From assembly GCA_963922205.1 (NCBI GenBank), contig CAWUHX010000321.1:292085-356084 (forward strand): DNA of 64,000 bases, written 5' to 3'. The translations under genes and the position numbers were made by a program. Below, piece by piece: positions 57,501 through 64,000 of the stretch. The notes under the pieces are model-generated. The model ran no database searches, was not told the origin of the DNA, and was given only the letters and a program-made list of their open reading frames with translations. Origin of the DNA: Romanomermis culicivorax. Taxonomy: Eukaryota > Nematoda > Enoplea > Mermithida > Mermithidae. Position 1 is the first letter of the stretch. The number at the start of each line of letters is the position of its first letter.

Positions 57501-60439
57501 CTGAATGGGCGACGTGGTTTTCTTAAAATAAGGTTTGACGATATATCATAGAACACGAATTTGATTTTGATTTTTTTGCATTGAAGGTTTTAAAAACGGT
57601 TGAAAAATGCAAATTTTCACCTTAAAAATGATTAAAGTATTTTTAAACGCAGAAAAAATAGACAAAGTTGAAGTTTCTTCACCGAAAATACTATTTTCTA
57701 CCATACCTGTAAGACCTCCGACCAATTGGGGGAGAGGGGTAAATCCGAAATTTTGGGGGGGGGGGTAGAAAAAAGTCGAAAATTTTTCCCAAAAAAGGCC
57801 AAAAACATACACTTGTTGGCAAATTTTTTTAATTTTTTCCAAACTGGGTGGGGGGGTTGGGGGGGAAATGATTTTGGGTACCTACTGGGTTGGCCAAGTT
57901 GGGGGGGTCCCCCCCCCCCCAAGTACAGGTATGTTTTCTACCAAATAATGCATATTTTCCAGTGTTTTTCCGACTAAAACGATGCGATTCATACGGCTAG
58001 CCTGGCCCCCAACAATTCTACCCTGGTATCCCACAGTCGAACATCTCCTTCGTGCGCCGTTGCGAAAATGTGCTCGATTTTTCTACACCATTTGACTTGA
58101 TAGGCGCCGGCTAGAAAAAATGCAAATTTCTGAATTTTGAAGAGCAAAATCTAAAAAAGCGGCTCTAGTTACCATCAGATTACGTTCAAAATGGTAATGC
58201 TACAGTAACTAGAGCAGGTCTGGACTTCCGATCTTGTAACTTCCATAGGACGATTAAACAAGTATCGTCAGAATTTTTATTTATGCTGGAAAACGACAAC
58301 TGGTTCCTGCAGTTTAAGCCAAAACTACGTCTTTTTTAAATTTTTTCATGTACTATTCTTTTAAAAATTAACTGTCGAGTCTAGTTTCGAACGAAAAACG
58401 CTTCTCATCAATAAAACCTAATTTCATTTGAGTTTAAAACTAATGTGGAATCGTCCGAACCTTCCAATCTAGAAAGTGCTCAGAAAATTGCAAAATCAGC
58501 CATTGGCTCAAAAGACGCACATTATTTGGCGCGTTCAGTTTTCATGTGTGTTTACAATTCAAGAATTGTAATACGGATTATAAGTTGACTTTTAAAAAAT
58601 TGAGGAAAAATTTACATCGCCAAATGAAATTTTATGCGAAAATCTGGGATAGGCTACCATTTGAGCAAAACTCGAAAACCCTTTAGCTTTTGACCAGCTG
58701 ACCTATAACAAACTTTTCAAGTCGGCCGGTTTTTGTGCCACAATGTTAAATTTAAACCTATGATATTGAAACTTTGAGCCGGTCGTTTACAATCTCGAAC
58801 GTCCCATAAATTGACGCTATCGTCGACGGAACAGGTGGCGAATTGGTAAGAATTAAAATGATCCCAATCGACGTCGGTTACGTTTCTAGAATGCGCTTTA
58901 CCAGTGGCGAGCATTTGTATACCGCTTTGACGTAAATTGTAAATTTCGTAATATTGACTACTCTAGTGGAAAAGTTAAATTTTCGTGACAAATAACATCG
59001 AAAACATAGTTTTTTTTAGCATTTTACAAGCCATGGCTTGTTGGACTGACAAAATGGCTTGTAGAATTTTAGTCCAACAAGCCAAAATGGCTTGTCAGAA
59101 TTTTTTGAATCATGTGTTTGATGACATCGGATACAGAAGAGATGCATTTTGGTGCATTTTAAAAGGTCATAATCTCGAAATTTTCCGGCGCTTCGCGCCG
59201 GCTATAACTTAAATAAGCATTATTATTTATTTCCTAGCTCAGGCGCTGCTCCTAACATGTCTACCTTCACTTATCATTTAATCTTTAATAGTTTTAATCA
59301 TCTTAAATGTATTATCTCATGTTTTAATTGGTAATCTTCAATATTTCATCTTGATATTTAATGAAGATTCACATTTTTTGAGAAAGATCAATACGTCAAG
59401 TCTGTAAACTTTTTGAAGCGATTATTCCTTTCTTAACGTAAAATCAATCCAAAAGCTTCATGGAAATAGTTTTCGGAAATTTCTACTCTTTTTACTCATA
59501 TCTTTTCGGCCAAGTCCATGAGAGTTTGTGGATAAATTAATGGTTTTAAAATTTTTCACATATAAAATTCTAGAAATTTCGATTTTTGGACACAAAATTC
59601 GAATTTAATTCTTCGAATAAGTGTTTGGAAAATTGATTTTCCAGCATCGTAGAATGTCAATACCCAAAAAAATTTTCATGCGTTTCACGCAGAAAGATTA
59701 ATAGCTTTTCTGGGCTCTCACTTGTCATCATAGAGAACTTAACTGTTGATTTCTAATGTAATTCAAAGTCATTATGTTCTTGGATAGTTTGCTGCAAAAT
59801 TTGTTCCACAATGCTTGTAGATTAGACTTCAATCAAACTCAAAATTTCGAATGCTTCCTGAATTTTAATGAATTAATGGCTCTAAAATTTTATTGAATAA
59901 ATGTTGAATGACATCTCTTTTTTGATCGATTGCCATGATGCTCAATATATACATTTCTTTGAAAAATAACCTAGAATTAGAATTTATTCACATATACTGA
60001 TATAAAATTGGCTTGTAAAAATTTGAAATGGCTTGTAAAATTTTAGGTCAACAAGCCACTTGGCTTGTGACTCGTAGGTCAAAAAAAACCCTGATCGAAA
60101 AACACAAATTTTCCGCACAAAAACATGGAGAAATTTGCAAAAAAAGAGTTTTCAACTTACAGATGCAATAACTTGCTGTTTATTATCATCGTGAGGACAA
60201 AATTTGATACAATTGACGTCGAATTTATTGCGACGGTATAATTTGGCGCCTGCTTTTTCCGGATCGGACGCGTTTAGAACAGCCAAACATTTTTTACCGC
60301 CCAAAATTAATTTTTGCCCGTTAATATCGAGATCCATGCAATTTGGCTAAAAAATACAAAAACGCTAAAAAAATACAAGACGAATGACTATAGATTTTAC
60401 TTGTATGTCGCTGTGATCGTAGACGTCGTAATCGGCCAT
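48584..60439 (-). CDS. WDR59: WDR59, GATOR2 complex subunit (21 coding exons)
   Basis: GATOR2 (WDR59, WDR24, MIOS, SEH1L, SEC13) counteracts GATOR1 and so promotes mTORC1 activation at the lysosome when amino acids are sufficient. Minus exons: 60439-60401, 60346-60161, 58962-58758, 58110-58022, 57521-57405, 55736-55659, 55351-55088, 54962-54606, 54406-54212, 54171-54052, 53861-53726, 53488-53250, 53184-53033, 51730-51649, 51426-51317, 51262-51118, 49563-49497, 49442-49289, 49123-48981, 48874-48761, 48702-48584. Phases agree; 1,036 aa against 974 in human. Residues 1 to about 326 are a WD40 propeller ([35 protein letters not shown]). About 425-550 is an RWD-like domain. About 580-600 has [18 protein letters not shown], a WDR59 hallmark. 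About 965-1033 is the Cys/His zinc module ending [12 protein letters not shown] and CPSGCGCTC. The start follows AATT and is the only ATG that leads into the propeller. Confidence 0.95.
51480..51628. mobile_element. hAT-type MITE (CAGGCCTG family), copy 2
   Basis: 149 bp, perfect CAGGCCTG ends, flanked by perfect 8-bp duplications CGCATGTG at 51472-51479 and 51629-51636. Without it, WDR59 intron 14 would be 65 bp. Confidence 0.92.
51790..52230. repeat. Purine-rich tract, left flank of the GGGAA array
   Basis: A/G-rich (AAGAAAAGAAG-like) on the plus strand, same strand bias as the array. WDR59 intron 13. Confidence 0.75.
52231..52762. repeat. GGGAA pentanucleotide array
   Basis: About 530 bp of near-perfect (AGGGA)n with a few interruptions (near 52334 and 52489). 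Spurious open frames on both strands. WDR59 intron 13. Confidence 0.97.
52763..52970. repeat. Purine-rich tract, right flank of the GGGAA array
   Basis: A/G-rich sequence continuing the strand bias to about 60 bp before exon 13. Confidence 0.7.
55830..56610. mobile_element. Foldback-like element FB7, ATCATCTTGATTCC units
   Basis: Begins GAAGGACACTTGATTTTTT, almost the same as the FB6 start at 42300, then carries many degenerate AAAATCATCTTGATTCCAAA units. No clear opposing arm; the far side is occupied by other sequence and the MITE at 56778. WDR59 intron 5. Confidence 0.5.
56778..56990. mobile_element. CATACCTGTAAG MITE, copy A (degenerate)
   Basis: Starts CATACCTGTAAGACCTC; the interior shares CCAAAAAGTCGAAAAAGGCC with other copies; the far end (AATTACAG) is poorly conserved. 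WDR59 intron 5. Confidence 0.55.
57703..57933. mobile_element. CATACCTGTAAG MITE, copy B
   Basis: 231 bp, ATACCTGTAAGACCTCC at one end and AAGTACAGGTATG at the other, G/C homopolymer runs inside. TTTTCTACC flanks it at 57694-57702 and 57934-57942 (9-bp target duplication). WDR59 intron 4. Confidence 0.85.
59005..60093. mobile_element. Foldback element FB4, ACAAGCCATGGCTTGT units, hAT-like ends
   Basis: The left end reads CATAGTTTTTTTTAGC and the right end is the complement of CAGGGTTTTTTTTGACC, like hAT terminal repeats. ATCGAAAA at 58997-59004 and 60094-60101 is an 8-bp target duplication. Sub-terminal clusters of ACAAGCCA / TGGCTTGT at 59028-59096 and 60008-60068. Noncoding. WDR59 intron 2, which would be about 100 bp without it. 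Confidence 0.75.
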
Positions 60440-60748
60440 AATTGAGTAGTTTCAGTATTTTAATTCTTAGCACCTGAAAACCAGGCTAATTTGAAGGCTG
60501 CGGTGATTAGTGAATTTTAAAAACTTTGTTCGAATATTCTGAAAGAATGCTCCAGTATATTTCCGAAGCTTTGTTTCGCTTTTCGAACAGTGAGAACAAT
60601 AATAACAACCTAAATATTCATTTTGCCGCTAAAAAGTCTAATAATTTTTATTCTATTATTTGATAAGTCATTTTAATTAGGCGTTAGATTGCGAAAAAGC
60701 TTTGTTTATTTCATGCTTTATTTATGCTTTTTTAAACATTTTGATGTT

Positions 60749-61013
60749 CATACTGGTAAAAAGCACCCCAGTTGGAGGAGATAAACCCGAAATTTGTGGG
60801 ATGAGGGTACCCAGTTTTCCTAAAATCTTGGGAGTCCTCAAAAACTTCGCAAAAAAATTGAAAAAACCGGAAAATTTCGAAATATTTCCCGAAAAAAAGC
60901 AATATTTTTGCCAAATGTGTTCGAGTTGGAAGGATTGTCTCAACGTTTGGGTACTAGGTCCGATGAAGTTGGAAGCACCCGCCCCAACTCCCCTTCAGTT
61001 ATATACAGGTGTG
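60749..61013. mobile_element. CATACCTGTAAG MITE, copy C
   Basis: Ends CATACTGGTA and TATACAGGTGTG; GATGTT at 60743-60748 and 61014-61019 is a possible short target duplication. The interior is less G/C-rich than copies B and E. Upstream of WDR59. Confidence 0.65.
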
Positions 61014-61135
61014 GATGTTTCTCAAGGCAGTCATTCATCAAAAAGGGAGGAAAAAGAAAAAATTTTAAGTTTTACGTCAGATCATATTCATAAGCGAAAA
61101 AGAATAGACTAAAATTGATTATACGCAAACGATCT

Positions 61136-61404
61136 CATATCTGTGACTGGGGGAAGGTTGGGGGGACACCCCAACTTGGTTGAACCCTATACCCAATTTC
61201 GGATCCCACCGCAACTTGGTCAACCCTATACCTAACGCCCCAAACTCAAAAAAAATTGGGAAAAAGTACTTCTTTGGCCTTCTTTGGAAAAATTTTCTTA
61301 ATTTTTCCGATTTTTTCAATCCCCCCTCACAATTTTTGAAAATTTTGGGACCCCACACCCAAATTTTGGGTTTATCCCCCCAAGGGTCGGACCTCTTACA
61401 GGTG
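61136..61404. mobile_element. CATACCTGTAAG MITE, copy D1
   Basis: Starts CATATCTGTGACTGGGGG and ends GGACCTCTTACAGGTG. Inverted orientation relative to copy B. Abuts D2 directly. Confidence 0.65.
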
Positions 61405-61532
61405 ATACCTGTAATTGGTGGTGGACCCCCAACTTGGTCGAAACCTATAGGTACCCAAATTTCGGGACCCCCACCCCAAAATTTTCGGGTTAACTCCCCC
61501 CCCCCCAACTGGTCGGACCTCTTACAGGTATG
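61405..61532. mobile_element. CATACCTGTAAG MITE, copy D2 (short)
   Basis: ATACCTGTAATTGG to GGACCTCTTACAGGTATG, lacking the central poly-A/T core. Back-to-back with D1, so either a tandem insertion or an internal rearrangement. Confidence 0.6.
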
Positions 61533-62030
61533 ATAAAAACCCGAAAATTTTTCCGGCGCTTCGCATCGAAATGCGGAATAAATTACACTCCATCAGTCTG
61601 ATTTTAATTCATTTCCCAACGTTCTGAAGATTCATTTTCCATCGTTTTAGAAAGTTAAAATCCAAAAATTTTTCCGGTACTGCACGCCCGACCAAGAACT
61701 AAATAAAATTAGATGATTTAATTGGAACCACAGAAAAGTTAATAGGGGATAAATTCATGAGAACTCTATCGTTAACATGCTTTACCCGCTCCTTTAGATT
61801 TAGAACACCAATACATTCTTCATGAGCTCATTTTTGCAGGTTTCTGACTCCAAATACAACAAAATGCTTGGGTATGCTCCTAAAATGCATAAAAAAGCAT
61901 CCGTAGCCACGTTATCAGCGTTTCTAAAAATGTGGAAAATTTTTGGAAAATGGGGGAAAAAATTTTGGGTCCGGTTCTCATGTGGAAAAAATCTTCGAGA
62001 AAGAAAATAAGACGGTGGCTCCACTGCAGC

Positions 62031-63099
62031 GTTTTTTTGTGCACGGACATTTGTGCCAATTGGCACAAAGATAAAAAAAAAGTTGTGCCAATGGCACAAA
62101 AAATTTGTTCACTCTGAAAACGTACTAAAAACCTAAAAAAAGTTTTGTGCCAAAAGTTCGATAAAAATATAACTAAAGATACTTTCACTGCATTAATTTA
62201 CATAAAAATCCTGCCTGCTCTATTCTCTCTAACCTTCTCTCTAACCACCATATCTGTACTTGGGGGGGGGTTGGGGGGCACCCTCCCCCAACTTGGCCAA
62301 CCATGTACCCAACATCACCCAACCCCCCCCCCCCCCCAGTTTGGAAAAAATTAAAAAAATTTGCAAAAAAAGTGTATGTTTTTGGCCTTTTTTGGGAAAA
62401 ATTTCGACTTTTTTCGACCCCCCCCCCCCCAACTAACTGGTCGGGAGGTCTTACAGGGATGCTAACCAGGTCAGCGCGACAAGAAAATCTGATCTAGGAA
62501 ACGGATTCAAAAAAATCGAATGCCGCGAAAATTCGGATATTTTTATAGACTTTGTCATGAAGTTTATATTTTCCTTTACTTTTCGACTTTCTTCCTAACA
62601 ACTATTAAGGCCTAAATTAGGATGTCTTGTCTATAATTGCTTTCTCCTGGAAAAAGCGAAGTCAAAAATCGCGTCGCGTAAATTATTGGTTGAAAAATTG
62701 TGCCAAAATTGCCAATTTTTCTGTTTTGAATCAAACACCAAATAAGTTTCGGTTCTCAATCCAACTGAATGAACAGAGAAAGTTAACAATTTCTATCCTT
62801 TCACCAGTCATTGACAATCTGAAAATCTGTTTCGATAATACAACTATACTATTCGAATAGAATCTGCTCGCGTTCGAGACAAAGGAAAGTAGTTAAACTC
62901 GTTGAATCGGCGAAGGAAGGGCCGATAACATTTTGCGTCTTCAGTCCCTAGGCCCTAAAATGGCTAAAAATAAAGAAAATTTAGCCTTAGAGCAGTCAAA
63001 AAATTTGTGTCAATTGGCACAAACGTTCAAAATTTTTTGTGCCATTCCAAATTTTTTTGTGCCAAAAACCATTTTTAGCACAAAAAAACTAACTATCCC
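62031..63099. mobile_element. Foldback element FB5, TTGTGCCAATTGGCACAA units
   Basis: Sub-terminal clusters of GTGCCAATTGGCAC-type palindromes at 62060-62160 and 63005-63085; both ends carry TTTTTTTGTGC in inverted orientation. CTGCAGC at 62024-62030 and 63100-63106 is a candidate 7-bp target duplication. It encloses the MITE copy at 62248-62461. Noncoding. Confidence 0.6.
62248..62461. mobile_element. CATACCTGTAAG MITE, copy E (nested in FB5)
   Basis: Ends CCATATCTGTACTTGGGG and AGGTCTTACAGGGATG; CTAACCA at 62241-62247 and 62462-62468 is a 7-bp target duplication. Reverse orientation to copy B, with the same core (GTGTATGTTTTTGGCC). Confidence 0.8.
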
Positions 63100-63106
63100 C
63101 TGCAGC

Positions 63107-63589
63107 CGAGTTTGTACAGTACATCTTGAAAGTTTGTGAAATTTAAATTCAAATTACAAACTGTATTTTCAAGTAGAGTCAGATGACACATTGGATAAGA
63201 ATATATAGAATACAACATTGGAAAAATGGAAAGATATTCACATCACAAAACAATTTCTACTTGTGTTTTTCTCAGCATCAAATTATCCAAAAGCATTTTT
63301 TACGGTTGCCCCCTTGCTCATTTCAGAAAAAGAAGCATTTCAAAAAAAGGAAAACTTTTCACAATAAATATTTCTCCAAAAAATGGTGAAACAGGAAGCG
63401 GATCAGTCGACAAGAATGTCAAGATTTGTTTTTGATGACTTTCCAAAAAATGAGTATTAAACTATAGTCTTACCAACAGGTTCAGGATTTTATCTAACAG
63501 GACAAACACATTGCTGAATGATAAACTGGATCCAGGTTGGTCTGAATCGGCTGGATTGAGGTTAGCCTAAATGGCACCTGTTATGGATG
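63107..63589. other. Gene-free intergenic stretch
   Basis: Short frames only; no recognised feature. Confidence 0.45.
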
Positions 63590-63935
63590 CAATCACGGAT
63601 TCAGTGTGTAATTAGATCTGGGTCGAGAACCAAAATAAAATATAATGGTCGGATAAATTATCAATGTGTCATTTCCTGAGCTAACGATTTACGTGGTGAA
63701 AGATATGTTGTCAACGCAACGCACGAGACCATTGATCATACTCATATGACTCTATACATTAGTCATCATTCAGATTAGTATTCATGAAAAGATTTTGATA
63801 ACCATTTAAATTTTAATGTCATTCCAGAGTCTAGAGGATAATTCCAGCGACCTTAGAGCCTGAGAAAAAATCTCTTCCAATAAAATGGTTTTCGCGTATG
63901 GTTGCAGTCTTCGATCCCGAGCCGGAACCATGCTA
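63590..63935 (+). repeat. Dispersed repeat R2, copy 2
   Basis: Same block order as 46560-46870, ending ATGGTTGCAGTCTTCGATCC then GAGCCGGAA. May extend further on both sides. Confidence 0.5.
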
Positions 63936-64000
63936 CTGTAAACCTGTTTGATATGATGTTCACTCATGTTAAGAATATGTTTTTTTGAAATAAATGCTTG

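Overview
The window is eukaryotic, from an invertebrate animal. It is AT-rich, its genes are split into many small exons with GT-AG introns (the shortest is 49 bp), and the space between exons is full of decayed transposons, foldback elements and simple repeats. Very short ancestral introns and the metazoan gene set (TRPA1, SLC5, WDR59) would suit a nematode or another small invertebrate, but the sequence alone does not settle the phylum.

Three complete protein-coding genes could be rebuilt exon by exon, each with consistent splice phases from ATG to stop. (1) 3,123-31,138, plus strand: a TRPA1-type cation channel, 21 coding exons, about 1,271 aa. (2) 33,086-45,085, minus strand: an SLC5 sodium/solute cotransporter of the SGLT/SMIT type, 16 coding exons, about 635 aa, convergent with the first gene. 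(3) 48,584-60,439, minus strand: WDR59, a GATOR2 subunit that signals amino-acid sufficiency to mTORC1, 21 coding exons, about 1,036 aa. The three genes have unrelated jobs (sensory/ion influx, solute uptake, nutrient signalling) and nothing in the layout suggests joint control.

Layout. 1-709: coding-like remnants of unknown identity. 1,422-2,614: copies of a GGCCGGTTTCATC foldback element. 3,123-31,138: TRPA1; its introns hold a foldback element (3,880-5,246), two hAT transposase fossils (5.6-6.4 and 18.2-19.0 kb, opposite strands), a 7-kb LTR retrotransposon (8,547-15,513) lying 35 bp upstream of exon 4, another foldback (19.25-20.04 kb), a hAT-type MITE (22.4 kb) and a mariner fossil (28.9-30.0 kb). 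31,139-33,085: a 12-bp minisatellite between the two convergent 3' ends. 33,086-45,085: SLC5; its introns hold a 2-kb foldback that seems to carry an inserted solo LTR (34.5-36.6 kb), long purine tracts (40.1-41.3 kb) and a CATCTTGATT-type foldback (42.3-43.3 kb). 45.1-48.6 kb: intergenic, with another GGCCGGTTTCATC element and a foldback with GCGAAT-type arms. 48,584-60,439: WDR59; its introns hold a GGGAA array, a textbook 149-bp hAT MITE with 8-bp target duplication, another CATCTTGATT foldback, CATACCTGTAAG MITEs and a hAT-like foldback. 60.4-64.0 kb: intergenic, with more of these MITEs and a GTGCCAATTGGCAC foldback.

The most unusual finding is the LTR retrotransposon. A gypsy-type integrase follows its primer-binding site almost directly. 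Downstream is about 4 kb of further coding sequence, broken by frameshifts, that includes a domain resembling DEDDy 3'-5' exonucleases and a Gag-like protein ending in a Gly/Arg/Gln-rich tail. Next are a class of foldback elements whose inverted arms are built from degenerate short tandem units, and a MITE family whose ends read as splice sites in both orientations.
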